From: Branchiostoma floridae
Lineage: Eukaryota; Chordata; Leptocardii; Amphioxiformes; Branchiostomatidae
Assembly: GCF_000003815.2 (NCBI RefSeq)
Contig: NC_049981.1
Coordinates: 22,387,817 to 22,451,816, forward strand
DNA: 64,000 nucleotides
Direction of reading: 5' to 3'
Shown here piece after piece: positions 48,101-63,133 of this stretch. Position numbers and translations under genes: made by a program. Position 1 is the stretch's first letter. Each line of letters starts with the position of its first letter. The notes beneath the pieces are model-generated. The model was given only the letters and a program-made list of their open reading frames with translations, searched no databases and was not told where the DNA came from.

Positions 48101-51100
48101 GAACAGTTACTTCCAGGGGCTCGACTGAAGCCGAAGGCAGTTTGAAGAAAATTGGGGCCCGGTAATAAAGTTGCACATTCCAGTTTTCCCGGCCTTGGGG
48201 ATGTTGTAATTTGCAGCCCAACCCCAGCAATTTGGACATGCCAAAGAGGTCAAGCCAAGTGTCTTCAGGAGCAGGGCCTGAGCAATAGACTGTATTATCA
48301 CCAGTGTCACTCATATGAGATAGGGCCTTTGGAGGTTGGCAGACCAAATTGCTCCCAACCCTCTTTGCCTTATCACTTGACCTGGGTACTAATGGAAAAG
48401 CAGGCAGAGTTGTGCCGAGTTATCAAAGTGTTTGGACTTTGTATTACAATCAAATCTCGTACGTGATGCAAGTGGTCACAGGGCTGTTGGTACAATGACA
48501 TCAAACTAACTTAGTTCTAGGTTTTCCCTATACTGAAATATCGAAAAGAGAAGAAGAAATTTTCCATCACATACCGATTCTGCTTCAGCGAACACATTAT
48601 TAGGCGGGGCATTCATGTGAAACTGCACAGGTGGATGACACTTCTGTAGGAAGGGCCAGGTCAGAAAATGACTTTTATCCTAATATTTAGGATAATCCAA
48701 TATAGTGTCAAATATTGACAGCGTTCGTTTGATCCTCCCGCCCGTAACTTTTTATTAGACGAGAGGGGACGCGGTAATCCACTGTTCCAAAGAGTTATTA
48801 CAAAATTGCAATATTGCAGGTTATACTTGTAGAATTGTCGCCCCTCCCCAGTTCATGCAGTGAAAACACAACAAGGCACCTCAGCTCCTTTTTAGCTCCT
48901 CCCTCACTCCTTTCCACCAAACCCATTTATCAAAATTGCTATCCCTTCAGGCAGTCTAAATGCTCAGCAAAGTTGTACACATGCAGAGCCGACCTTGAGT
49001 TTTCCTTATGTGGTGACTTGGCACTGAAAAATGTTCAGCTGCCATAGATCATATTCTGGATAACTCAATTTATCTATTGCTAATTAATATTGTCCTTTTG
49101 AGAAGCTACAAATGGTAGTGTTATACTTAAAGAATGAAGAATTACTCATGTTGTTACCGCTAAAACTTACACATAGGGGGCATCTACAGAATGTTAAATT
49201 TTATGGACAACTTTCTGATTTATTAGACACCTTGGGGAAAGATTTTGTTGATGAGTTTTCAGGAAACCTGAACTTCTAAGTTTCGAAAGAGGTCTTCCAT
49301 AAAGTAGGACAGATAAAAGGGACCTCTGCTATTGAGAACACATGTTGACCTATAACAGTATAAGTTCAGACTGTCTGGATTCTGTCTGGTTTGACTTTGA
49401 GAGACTTTTTTGTTTGGGGGACTTTGATTTGAGAGACTTCTTGGTTTGAGAGACTTCTTGGTTTGAGGGACTTCTTGGCATAAAGATGGAGGGGGAGACA
49501 GAATACTTGATGTATATACATGTGCCAGTCTTTCTTCTTCACCTGCTATTTTCATGTGCATGTAGAAAAGCCAAGTATCGCCCATGATATTAGCTTGAAG
49601 TAAGCTGGCAGAGATCTATTTATGGAAAAGATATTTGGTCTCTCACTGAAGACTTTCATTAGAAACTTTGTGTGTTGTTAGGAAATTGTGTATTTTGTAA
49701 GATCACACACATCAGTGTATGTGTAATGGTAAATAGGGTCTTCTAGAAGTACTTGAAATGTCTCTTGCTGCTCATTTTATTGACTAAGTCCTCTGGGCTC
49801 ACCTGTGCACAATTAGGAACTTGCAGCAAGACTTTACCTACCTCGCACATATCCAAGGTGACACTTCTTTGACAGAAATTATCACAGAAATCATTACGAT
49901 ATCCAGCTGATATTATTCTTATGCAGCTAAATCCAAGGCTCTCAGGTTGGACCGCTTTAGGTGTCAATGAAAGGGCAGTTATTGCTACCAGGAGCCCCTA
50001 GCCTCTCTCGGGCAGGAGTGAATTGTGGAGTTATTACATTTCATTTGTGCTCAACCAGGAGCAATAAGTGCAGTAATGTAGCCTTTATGAGTTCTCTTAT
50101 CTGACAACCTTTGCAGACAGAAAAAGGTCAAAGAAAGGAGAAACTCGGATCTTGTGTTCGGATCAGTGGCTGCTGGAAAATAGATGAAATGCATCGCCTA
50201 GTGTGCTGAAAAGAAGAAAGAAAAAGGAGGACTGGCAAAGAAGAAAGGCAACGTTAATCCATATTCCACATTTTCTTGGCAGTGAGCAACACAGATCTTT
50301 TATAGAGTCACTTTGACTTGGTAAAGAGTACACAAGGAAATCCCCCCAATCATTCAAAGTCATGGTTAGAAAGTGACCGGATTTGTGGGGTAGGGCATTT
50401 GGAACAGAAAGTCCTGGGCCGTATTTAGAAGCTGGCGGAGTCAAAATATATCAGTTGGCAGGCTTATGTTATGGCCCTGGGTGTAGTGTAACACTCTTTA
50501 TGGACAAGGACACTGTTACAATGAGGTGTTTACAGACTTTGGGTCGTCCTCTTGTGTATCAGATGTTGCTGTCTATGATATTTGCTGTAACTGAGTATGC
50601 TCCGCCTCCCACTGTTGACCCGCACTCTTCAATGTGACCTTCCTGCTCGGTGACCGTTGTTTGTTTGGCTTCACTTGGTCGCTCTGGGAAAATCTTACCA
50701 CATGAAAATGTCACTATAAAAGTCATGTACTGTGTTTCATGGCCCAGGGCCACAAATGCCGCATACTGGAAGAAAACCAGTTTGTCATGTTAATCACGCG
50801 TGTTAGATATCACACTGCATCTTGCTCATGAGTACATATATTGTGATACATCAATGTAGCTTTTTCTTGATAAGAATATTTTACCTCTATACAAGGCAAG
50901 TATTCAAGTTTGGCCATCACAAGAAAAGTGTGTTTTACACTTCAGTTCAACTATGACATCCTTGTGAAAGGAAAACGGGCATCCCTACAATTTGTGTAGT
51001 GTCAAGTGTTGTCCAGAGGAATGACTGGACATCGGAACTGCTCCATTATACCGCACGCATGCCGATGATTCCATGTGTTACCAGGATACGGGCGGAGAAT

Positions 51101-52008
51101 TAGGCCGGAATGTATCAGTTGTAGTTGCCAGGGAGCTGCAAGATAAATGGCAGGCAACTGTGTACTGGTCCACCGCACCGCGTGAAGGTCAAGCAATGTC
51201 GTTTGGGATGTAAATGTTAATGTCAACGGTAATGTTGCTAATATTGAACCACAGTTATCATCAACTTGGCCTCTTACGTACTTTGGGGTAAACAGTAGCT
51301 AAGGGGTTCGAGCGTGAAATATGCTGTATGGTATTTGTTTTGCCACATTGGGTTTTACATGTTACGAAACAGGAGATGCTGTTGTGTTAAGCATGTAATG
51401 TTTTTATGTTTATCAGACATCAATGTTTTTGTTTATCATCGGACATGGTGTCAGTGTTGTTCGTCGTTAAGATGTTAGTAAATAGGTTGTTATTGTACGT
51501 CGTTAGTGGCTGCTTGTCTTGAGGATTTAGGAGGATCGTGACAAGTAGTGGAGTTGAATTCCTGTGGCAGGTGGCGATGTGACATAAACTAGAATAACAC
51601 TTGGCAGAGGCAGATGTCGCCGTAAAATAGAACACTTGTATAAATAGCCGGGCCATCGCTGCATTGAGTTTCTGACTGGGGTTTCAGATAAAGAAACATG
51701 CTGAAGGTCATCCTCAAGGGGTCAGAAATATATGAAGGTGTCATGTGTCAAGGGCACTACCCCCATTGATACTTCTTTCTATGAATAGCCTTACTATAGC
51801 CATCATTGTTGTCCTGTGAACCTAGATGTAACAGCAGCACAGGCACTAGCACAGTATATCAGGCACAGGTCCTGCATCTGAAAAATTACACAAACTACCT
51901 AAACTACCTTGTGGTCATTGCTGATGAAACAGTAAGAAACAAGAATGTCTATTTGGACTTGAATGTCACGGTCACAAAAAAACTACTCTAGAGAGAGTAT
52001 TGTGTATC

Positions 52009-52344
52009 CAGGGCTCGAAATACTTTTTTCTGCATACCTGCACTGCAATATTGAAAATTACCTACACCAGACAAGTTTCACCTGCACTACTCTAAATTTA
52101 GGATGTATGGATCATACTAAAATTGCTCAGGAACCATTGCTTATTCCTTTTATACTTAATATAGGTTGTTAAACAGTCATTGCAGGTAATAACAATCCAC
52201 ATACACCTACATTACAGGACATTTATGTTTAAAACCCAGTACATGGACCAGTGCAGGCTAGATGCAGGTAGACACCAGAAATACCTGCACAGCTCCAATT
52301 TTACCTGTACTAACCTGCATATGCAGGTGGTATTTCGAGCCCTG
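52009..52344. mobile_element. hAT5-like MITE with perfect 15-bp TIRs and 5-bp TSD
   Basis: CAGGGCTCGAAATAC at the left and its exact complement at the right; GTATC flanks both ends. Inside are several ACCTGCA and TGCAGGTA motifs in both orientations. Perfect ends suggest a fairly recent insertion. Confidence 0.85.
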
Positions 52345-55300
52345 GTATCAAAGATGGTGTGATTTCAATGCCCATATGTCGTAAATTGTCATCTCTATGG
52401 TAGGAATTTCAGTCACAAAATTATCTTGAAGTGCAGTACTGGTACTTTGACATTCTATAGTTTCTAAATATTTTTGCAGTATCATACAAGCGTTGCTATT
52501 GTTGCATCTTTTGTGATGTTATTATAGCATCAATATGGTACTCTCAAAGATGCAGCAATAGCACTGCTTGTGTTCCTAAGGGAGAGGAGGATGGGCCCAG
52601 ACTGCCCTGTCATGATCATTTGTGCTCCCTGCCTTGTCAAATGACAGCAGACCCTAATGCATGGGGAGGATGGGAAGATAGCTGCAAGGCAAACTGCTAA
52701 TAGTACCGAGCTTCATACATGAAATCCCGATTTCCGGCCATTAGAGGAAGGTCAAAGTGGGAATGAAGTCCTATCTTGTCTGAGATCTAGTTCATACTTC
52801 GCAGAAAAGGAAACATCGTAGAGAGATGCATAACTCAAGGTTCTAGTTGGGATTTTGCTTTAGCACAATTCTGATGGCAAAGTGACCTATTGGGATCACA
52901 TAGAAAGGGGGAAGTTAGGCCTATGTAAATTTTGAAAATGGAAAATATGTAAGGTAGTAAAAGTTTGGCATTGTAAAAGGGTATTCGTATATTGTTAGAC
53001 CACATGTTTAGGAAGGTTTTCTTGTGAGCTTGAAGGGTGATATCAACATTTTTCAAATTTATTCTTACATAATGACAAAAGTAAATACAAACAAATAACC
53101 ACTACACTAGTTGAAAATGATCATAATGACCCTCAATTTAGCTTGGTAGGCAGAAATGACAGCATGGTGGCTCATTACACTAAAACACATTCTGTAGAAC
53201 CCTGCAACCTAGTGTATACAATACATGACGCTAAGAATTCCAGCTTTTCAGCAATGTTAAAGAGAGGAGGTTGTGCTAGGATGTTTCTAAGTAGGTTATC
53301 ATTTTCAGGGAAGATTGAGTTTGGGTTTAGTTGGAAATATTCCACATTTTGGGAAGCCGCCCACTCCTCAAATAATGACCTTGTGCGGCACGGCCCAAGT
53401 AATCCCGCTCGATGGGGGTGTGGAAATGGACGGGCAGTGTTTCTGCGGCTGAAACCAATAATCCGATGCTAAAAGCGAGGCGAGAAGACTGGTGCCTCCT
53501 AATGGAAGTTGCCAGCTCGCCTTCCTACCCATCATCACTGTAGCGTGCACATCGGATATTGAAACAGGGAAATTACGGGCGATACGCCTTGGGACTGACA
53601 CCCTCTCCTGATGACTATCTTTCGGCGCTGCAATATCCAAGTAATAGCAATTTTATTTCTGCTCGAAATAGTGTTACGGTCATCCCGGCTTTCCAGTCGT
53701 AATTTTTATTAAAATGTCGAGTTTCCCGGGACGCGAATTTGGGGGCCCATCGTTTGCGGGTAATTTAATAGGGCCGGGTACTGGGGTATTGGATGGAAGT
53801 GTTAAGAGTTGGTGATGGCACTTGTTAGTTCAGGCATGTGCACATTTTCCAGCACAGTGGATCCATCACGGGGGGAACTCCGCTCGCAATTTCCAGCTAG
53901 TATTGGCGCAGGATTGGATGCGTGCATCTTATGGCCCTGGTGGGCCATGAAGATTTGTGGACATGTTCTGAGAAGCATTCACAGGCAGATGGCAATGAAA
54001 AATGGTCTCCTGTTTTGGTCCACAGCTTTCTTTTTATAAATTATACTCAACACTCATTTTCGAATATTAGAGTCTGGTGCAAGTGAAAATATCAGTGAGG
54101 CAGTTAACAACCGAGTGGGATGGAATCGTCTGTTCGTGTGTTTTTTTTCTTTGAGAATAGAAGATGTATGGTTATTGGTCCAAGCACACTGCTCTTGAGT
54201 GGGAAGGGTGAAGTGATGGTGCCGTTCGTAAATTGAAAAAAACTAATGCATACAGTACCATCATCATTTTCAGACTGGCAGTCAATCTTTGTGGTATTAT
54301 AATCTATTGTTTTGTGTCATACTTTTTTCTAAAAGGGTCGTAATTTTTAGCCAAGTTTTAAAAGAAATACCCAAATTCCTTTTAGGCATGATGTTAATTA
54401 TATCCTTGATTTTTTCTGATTTCTTTGAAGATATTGTATGAAAGAAACCTGGTAAAATGTAGATAAATTTTAGGGGTCATTTGAATAAATTAAACTGGAT
54501 GATCTGTATCAACCAATTATTATTACCCATACTTACACGCTACTCAACTTTATTTTTTTATGCCTTTTATGAACATGAAACATAACCATATACATATTTT
54601 ATTTTTAACCTTCTTGATACTATAAAACTTGTCTTTTTCATCATCATATTCATCTAGAATTCATTTTATTACAGAGTTGTACTTAGGGGTAATATATATT
54701 AATGGAATAGCATAGACGAAGAATGAAGGACTTGGTTATAGCTTATGGGATGCTCTGAAATACTGCTATTAAGAATCATAAGAATAAATTATGCAGGTCA
54801 AGGAACTAGAGGAGAATCACCTAGTTGATAAGTAGGCAACCATTGTCTTGTCTTGTCTTAGAATTAGAAATATTTATATGGATCTCTGTTGTAGCCAAGA
54901 TGTCATTGATAGTCTTTAAGTTTAACAAATGGCAACTGATCGTAAGAAATAGGTAAAAAGCCAGGACTTGTCAGTGCTGTATTTTACCATGTAGAGAGCC
55001 ATGTAGAAATAAAGTTAGGTCTCAGGTCCTTTTACCGTTTCCACTATTATTGGAAAATTTCAAGCATAAACATGCTACACGGCATCTTCTTGCTTTGGCC
55101 TAAGAAGGAATGTAGTAAGTGATGTAGCATAGGACAGTGACTTAAGAAGTTAGTGAAGGAGGCAGTGGGGGATGACATGCACACCTGGTGCCTGACAGGA
55201 TGCGCTAAGAAGGCACCGGTACCTGGGCACTGTTTGCCAATCATGGTAATTGAAAGATAGGCTCCTGCAGCGGCGCTTGTGATTTAAAAACCCTGAAAAT

Positions 55301-56282
55301 TGCCTTGCTGGAGTGCCGCACGGCCATGAATGATTCAGGAGATGGGAAATTGCTCCTGTCTCAGTGTTGGTCTCGAGTAGTCTGTCTTGCCGGGCAGGAC
55401 ATGGCACTGTGATGAAGTAATGATAGTACGTCTGCCCCCTTACCCCCCCCCCCCCTCCACAAACACACACACAATCGAAGCTTAGGAAGCATGTAGAAGC
55501 TTGCTTAAAAAGGTGTGTGTGCAAAGGAGTATTTTTGGCGTCACTTCTTTAAGTTTAAGGTTAACGCAGCGTACAATTAATGGCAGTAACATCTTTACCT
55601 TGGGCGACTCTTTTAGAACCATTGATCAGCGCTAAGATGGCAAAATCCATACCGAAGTCTCTGTGAGACTATTAACAATGCAGTAGGTCAGGCTCTCTGT
55701 GTTTTAACCCCAGAAAATGAAGCCACACACCCGGATGCCAGCGTCTTTGAAGTTTGGCATCTGATAACATTGACTTATTCAACATTCCCCTAACCAGCGC
55801 GGGCCCCGGTATTATCCAATTTGCAGCGAGTGAGTGTTCTGTTCGGGCAGGGGAAAAGTCCAATTGCCGCAGACGTGTAATCAAACCTGAACACCTGGGA
55901 GGGCCGGAGAAAACAGCCAGTCAGAGATAACCGCTCTAGATATAACAACCACCCCCCCTCCACTAGCTGAAGACAGGAACCGAATTTCGCTACAGTATGA
56001 TGGACTATGGAAATTGGCCGATGTCCCGCCTTTGAGCGAGATGTTGGAGATTACTTAGCCGGCAGCCCGGAGAAACCGCGCATCCGTCCGCTCCACCCGA
56101 AACGATTAGTTCCTGCTGCTATAGCCGGGAGTAATTCCATTAGAAGGCCGGTACCCCGTTGGTCAACAAGGAAATTCGTAGATAACACAGTTTGGGATAC
56201 GAGCCCTTTCTGTGTCAGGGGTCAGACGGCAAATTTGCACGGCTTTTGTTCGAACGCCGGTTTCAAACTGATTCTTGCAGAA

Positions 56283-56402
56283 GAAATATCTTTGTTAGCC
56301 TTTGGACATAGACATGGTTAGCTTTGGAGAACATGTTGCAGAAATATCTTTGTTAGCCATTGGACATAGACATGGTTAGCTATGGATGGAGAAACATGTT
56401 GA
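56283..56402. repeat. Tandem duplication of about 57 bp
   Basis: Two nearly identical copies of GAAATATCTTTGTTAGCC followed by ATTGGACATAGACATGGTTA lie side by side. The high identity implies a recent event. Confidence 0.8.
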
Positions 56403-59400
56403 AGTAAGGAAAACATTAAGGGGAATAGATAGACAGATATGGCTGGGAGCTTAGATATTCCGTATAATGTTTGCAGCGATACCAAGGGAGCAATTGCTGC
56501 TTTCAGACACATCAACATGCAAAGTGAACTGGATACGGCACAACCTGTATTAGATAAGCAGCATTAGTGTAGATTGTATAACTTCAAAGCACACTTGAAT
56601 GCCTTGGCTGGTTCTCCCCTGCAGTGGTAGTTGGGAGATAGCCAACTTGACAGGTACTGATGCTGGGAAGCTCCAAGAGAAGATTTCATCTCTTTCTCAA
56701 GCTTGGAAAAGCAGAAAGGAACCAGAAATTACAGATGGGAGGGTGGGATGAAGCTTTGATTCTGACAAATGACTGATGAATCGTCCTAGAAGATAGCTGG
56801 CAACCCAAAGCTGTACTTTTCAAGGCATATAAAGATCATCTCCTCTAAATTGTGAAGCTGAATAATAGCATGTTCTATTCTTAGACAAAAATACGGCTCT
56901 TCTGGCAATGTCTAGCATGATAAAGCCTTGCACTTTTCTTCCCAGTGTGGATTTGCCCAATGCGTGTTCTGCCAAATATAACGGGGGGAAACTAGTGTAA
57001 AGTAACGCAACATTGTTTATTGAAAGCGCTGAAGGTCTTGAAGTGTTGGCCAGAAATTTTGATAGATCTAGTGGTGAACTTTTTTGGCAAGTTTTCGAAC
57101 CTGTCTGAGATTGGGGAGTCGTAGGTTAGATGTAACAGGAGGCCACTGGCACTGTACTAAGATCCAGTTGACTTTTGAAGTCACGGAAGCCCTGGGTGAA
57201 CTTCACAGTCACGCCCCTGTTTAGTTTGATTTCCCACAAAGTGCCTACTGCCAAGGGCACTAATGTAAAGAGCAGGTATGTCGCACAAGAGTAGTGATTT
57301 AGCCTTCTGGTAGGAGCCTTACACTGTGACATGCAGTAGTGACAACAGAGGGTAAGGTCTCATGAAAAATGTAGGCCTGTTTTCCTCAGGTGAAGAGGTG
57401 ACAACACAGGAGAATTTTAGCACCTCGTGAAAGAGCTTTCTTCACGGTTGGATAAGCGTACATTTGAGGGCGTATGACTATGAATAAGTAATTGACTGAG
57501 TCTGGAAAAACAATTCCTTTTTGACAAATAGAAAAATGTATCTAGTATACTAATATTGTATCCAGTGTCTGATAAAAATGTTAGGAAACATTGATTAAGA
57601 TAGTCCATCTATTGATCTATTCAACATAGTATGAAAAGGAAATTGATTTATCAATGTTAATGGTTTAAGATCCTCCTCCTTTGATGTTCAATTTCTTGAA
57701 CATTCTCGATATCTACTTTGACACCATCTTTTTCATCCAAGTTTTTCTCCTGACGTTTCTTTGTACATCTGTTCAAAGACATTACAGGATGTAACAGACA
57801 TGTAAAAGTCTTGTTCCTGCGTGAGGTATTGTTTGTTTTATTGCCGATAATGGCCATATGTACGTGTACCATAAGTGTACACCATGCGAGTCCTATAGTG
57901 ATGGATGGCTGTGCCTATAGGTGTTTGCGTCCCTGTCATGCAGAGGCTCGCACGCCGGCGGTGAAACCGGTTTAGACATGGCGGAAAGATTAGTGGTCAT
58001 GCCAAGACAAATGGAAGCAGGGGATGGAATTGTGGATGAATAATGCTGTTTTGCCGGGTCTCACCCTTGGCTAAAGCTGTGACAATGGGATTTTCCAAGT
58101 ATACAGACAGCTTTATCAAGCAGACAGCCCTATTGCTTCTGGCAGTCTAGATGCTGTGTGGGTGTGAAACTAGGTAGCCCACATATTTGTCAGTGTTGAA
58201 ATTGGCCATATTTCGCGGTTTTCGGGACCCTTTGATTTAGGTATTTCTTTACCTTGGTTGCAACTATCAAGCTGCGAGAAAGAGATAATAAAGTCCATTC
58301 CCATCATTTTGAGATATCCTCTAGATTGACAATCAAGAAAAACCTATCTAACAACAGCTGAAAGGTACTGAAGAAGAAACTTAAAATTTGATACATGTGA
58401 TTAGTTACATGTATCTTCAAAACTTGGTCACTGAAAGCCTTGACAGTTGAAGAGAAACTGCAATATGAGCCATAACATGGTATTGGTTAAAACAAGGCAG
58501 AGTTTTAAACAATTGCCGTCCATGTCAGTATCACTGCCCAACAACGTAAAGGTAAAAATATTGGTGGCAATCTCTGTGCACCACAACTGTGAGATCCCAT
58601 TTGGCTTTACCAGGGTGCAATAGGAAATGACAGTGCTGTCGGGTTGGTCACTGGAGCCGCATTGGCGCTATCAGGGACAAGTTTTTGCGCCATTATGTTC
58701 CACCAAGCAGGTCTTGTGATACATTTGAAACAGACAGGATGTTTTGTTGCCACATCATGATGTTGAAGGATGCAGCACATTTTATTTTTAGCAGTCTTCC
58801 GTTATGAAGGATATTGTATGTTTATACAATACACTTCATTAGATCTTAATTTTTGTGGCCATACAAAAATATGACGACATGAAGTGTGACTGAAATGAAT
58901 ATGCCCTAGATCAATAAATGACCACAAGTTTCATGCAATTGTAAGATAAATTGTCAAGCTGAGTACCTTTTATACCATCATATACAGTACCTCCAAGATT
59001 TAGATGTCTTGAAAAAAAATCCATCACCTGTCTTTTTTAAAGATGTATGTGTCGTGAAGCTACAGCCTTCTGAGCTCATCTTAATGACCTGTATGACTTC
59101 ACTCAGACAAACTGACTTAAGTCAGTCTTGACAAAGCTGCGGCCATGGCTGCTGATTTTCCTGCTTCTTTAGAGGATGATATAGAGGAGTATCAGTGGCC
59201 TCGCCCGCGGTAGAAGATGCGTCGTGTTTCTTAAAAGTTTTGCAGTGCGTCACGTTCCCATTATCGGCCCCCAACCCATCCATAAATCATCCACAAAGGT
59301 CAGGAGAATGCTGGTTCCCGAGGGCTCTGACATACAAATCTGCAGCCCAGAGTCAAAGGGACGCATTAATATTTCTTAAGAAGTTGTCAGGAAGGACTTA

Positions 59401-62400
59401 GTTCCCTTGGAGCCACCATTTATCAAAAGAGAAGTTCCTTTGTCTCCCAGTGATTGTAGCGATAATGGTCGGCTTTGATTTGCTGTTATTATTGTACCCC
59501 GGGGACTGTTGAAGTGGCCTTGGTTACTTGCTAACAGGTAACGTTTCAGAACGGCCATCCCACACACTCTGTTTCTGTCCGCCGATAACAAGACGCAGCA
59601 GCTCCGGTTACCAATCAGAGCTGCTTTTAATCAACGTTACGACCATGTAAAGTGATAGCCGTGGTTTTGGAAGATATAATTGGTCCCTTGCTACTTGCTG
59701 TATGCAAAGCTGCTGCTCGATGGTTTGTCCATCGATCAGTTTGAACAAATCACAGTGCAGAAGACAGTTTCAAATCCCTTTGAGTGGTGGGTGAGATGCC
59801 CACAGAGTAATGTTAATATTTTGTGGACTGGCCTTGGCCTCGTTAGACACTCTGAGACCAATTAAAGTTCTCTGCAAGAGTGCCATACAGTTGGGACCTA
59901 ATCGGAACCTAGCCGTGTCACAACCCCGGATATACAGTGCTATGTGTGTAGTATAGATATGCTAATGTTGTGACATGGAGCAACTGCCAAGTGTCTGCAA
60001 TACAAGCTTCTGACATGTCACAGACCAACAGACATAAGCATGGTTTAAACCTTTGACTAGGTAAATCTTTTACATACTCGAAGCAGGACCTTGGTAGCCA
60101 TAATCATGTTGCTTGTTGCTGTTAGAAAAGGCTCCAAAAATGTTTTTTATTAAACTGTATTACAAGGTCAATGTCCATTCAATATTGCTTACCCAAGTGT
60201 TTTTACCCCCACAAGCCTTATATTAGCTTGACGTACAAATTTCAGTTTAAAATCCAGATGTGTGAGCACGACAGATTTTAGTCTGCTTTGACGGGATATA
60301 TTTTCCAAAACAGGTTTGCCAGGAGCAATAGGTCATCCTTGCTTTTAAGGAACTCCGAAGTCTTTGTCAGGTAATGGCTATGGATTAGGTGTCGGGGTGG
60401 TGGAAAGGCCAAAGATAGAGAGCAGATCGTATGAATCTTCTTATGCAGATGTTTTCTGATCCCCTGCCGTGCCAGGAGGCCAGGGTTCTGTTACTCAGCA
60501 GCTAAACTACTTATGAAGACGTAATCCGGGTGAATTACAGCCCACGGCAGTGTTGTCTTTCAGTTTCGTCCACACCGTTTCATAGTTTTGTGCACAGTAG
60601 GGCTGTGCTATAGGTGAGAGTGTCGTTATATAAAGGATCACAGTCAACCTGACTTTGAGTGTTGCCCATGGTGCTGAAATGCTGACTATTGTTGTATCCA
60701 TGTCAGTGGTGCTTTCCGTCAAACATTATCTCCGTTATGGCTTGCCAACTGAACAGTCAAGACTGGGTATTTGGTTATATATGAGAATTAAAGATTATGG
60801 AAGGCAGCCAAGTGTAAAAGGAGTGGTTTAGCTACGTACACTATCAAGTTCCCATCTAATTGCTCACACCACAGTAAGGATTAAGAAAGTTTTCTTACCT
60901 GAGGGCATGTTTCATCATTGAAAGATGGCAGGGATTACGTCAGCCCAGATTTTGTGACAGTATTGGATGGTACTGAATATCGTCAAAAGGAACCCTTAAG
61001 GAGATCTCCAGGCAGTCGTTTAAATGTTTGCTCGGGGGCTTTTCTTCCATTTTCGGAGAATTGATAGGCATTATGGAGTGGTATTAGGATGCAAAGGGTG
61101 AAGCTGGTTTATTTCTTATGGCCCCCATTGAATGATGATCATAGTATAACAGGCCGGACAAGCATTTCGTCATAAATTTCCGCCCAGTTTGTGATTACTT
61201 AAAAGCTCAACCCCAGGCAATCTTTTCCTAGTTACAGGTCGTACCGAGATTACATTGCAAATAAGGTTATAAATTCTGCTAATGTGAATTGGGGAAATCA
61301 TCTAACGTCGGGTATAGGCTATGCGATCCAGCCTATAAAATAAGGCTCTCAAGTCCTCACAAGATATGAGGAAGACTGTGAGGAAGAAGAGTACGTGTAG
61401 GGAGCCGTATTTTCTAAACGATTCGCACGCCATCATTCTTTCTGGACACATTTACACACCATCTACAGTTGATAAAGCGAGAGATCCATTGCTGCGAAGT
61501 GTTGGGTTTCAGTTAAGTGAAATCTTAATGTGGCCATCCTGTGCGTGTCTGTGTCTACTGTGTCTCTTAAGAAAATTGCTCGAGTCTTCTGCCGTATCTC
61601 GACACTTCAGAAGACTGCAGAAGTGAGATCTTGTCTTTGGAATGTTCTGTTCGACAGTCGTTACGAAGGCACAAACTGCTCAGATGAGCTGCGCGCCCGA
61701 TTTTGATGAGGAATTAGGCCGAGTACTGATGGTAACGTGCCATTTCTCAAGTTAAAACACCCCACCAGGACCCATTTCTATTGCCGCTAATCAGCCATCT
61801 GAAAGAGCACCCAGTCAAGAGTGTGAAGCTCGTTAAAGCGAAACCCTCTCAGCAAATGAGGGTCAAGGGTTTCCAGTTCTGCATCCAGAACCCAGGCTCC
61901 GGTGTCATACGTACGGCGTGTAGAGGAAGAAATGTTACTTTTGCGTGTATTCCTTCGATGGAGAAAAGTCGGAGCCTTGCTCTGACGTGGTGAGATGGGT
62001 TGCATAATTCCTCTTGGAAGGAGGCTTAAAGCAGTCCTGTGTACAACATAAAGGCATATTCAGGCATATGAGCAAATCAAATAACATCAAAAAATTTGAA
62101 AGAATGTCCGTGGACTGAAAAAGCGTGTGCAGGGCCGCATTGCACTTGCAGCTATTGATTGAAAAAATGCCACACACAACGCCCTGGCTGGTTTTCCTTT
62201 ATACACACGTGGACTTGCACACACTCGACAGAAACCACGTTTTTTGGCTCCCGCAGCGCAAGCAATTTAGTGGGAGGTAAAAGTTGGAAGACTCATCACG
62301 CCAGGAATATGCCTGTGTGTCAGGCCGGGATGGATATCTACGGTTCATTGGCGACAAACAGAGAAACAGCCCCAATCTCCTCCTGGCACATTTTTACAGC

Positions 62401-63133
62401 CGGGACATCTAACTTTTATAGAATTTCCAATAAAGTTGGTAAATTTACTTCTCCACGCAATCATCCCGTGGTGATGTTTTCATTTCGCAGACTGAGTCCG
62501 TTCACTTAACGCGAAAAGCCCCACTGTGCTTTGGCATATGAAGTGCTGCACTGAAACGTGTCTGGTAGCCTTAATGTATCTATCATTCTACGAGCTGAGA
62601 CTATGGAAGTGTGATGAACAAAGCATGGTGGTGCATGTTGTATTTTCATATCGCTACCATGATACAATTATTTAAAGCTGCACCTTTGTGTATTGATTTG
62701 TAATAAGTGCATTTTTTTTTCACTGGAAAATTGATACACTTCTACAAAAGAACCACCTTGCCCATATGACCACTTTGTGACGTTGCCTTGGATATTATTC
62801 CCCATTGACAGAAGAATATTATTGGTCCCCTGAGTGGTCTTCATGCACAGTTTTGAAAGATGTATAGTTTAGAAAGAATTAAATGTGTTCCCATCTTGAA
62901 CTTACAACAGTATTTTACTAGCATTTACTGCTAGTATCAATATTAAGGAATTGTACAAAATGTAGCGGAAGACATATTGGGTAAATTTCCATCAATGCAT
63001 GTTTTTGTGTCATTTTTTGATATTCCTTCATAGCAATGACCCCATACAGTTAACAAATGGCGGCATGTTGCATGCAAAATCCTTATCCTTGGTGTCGCTG
63101 CTCCTAACGCAGCATTCCCTCTGACCTCTGCAG

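Larger units (their letters stand above)
35047..63133. other. 28-kb intron 1 of the hnRNP-family gene
   Basis: No exon of another gene is recognisable between the two hnRNP exons. Repeats are few: hAT5-like elements at 39.75 and 52.0 kb, a 64-bp minisatellite at 44.9 kb and a short duplication at 56.3 kb. Long unique stretches (for example 43260-44300, 46050-46480, 53350-53800, 55560-56230, 59100-59660 and 61000-62500) have balanced composition and frequent TAAT motifs, the look of conserved noncoding DNA. This is a visual impression only. Open frames here are short and show no family similarity. Confidence 0.6.
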
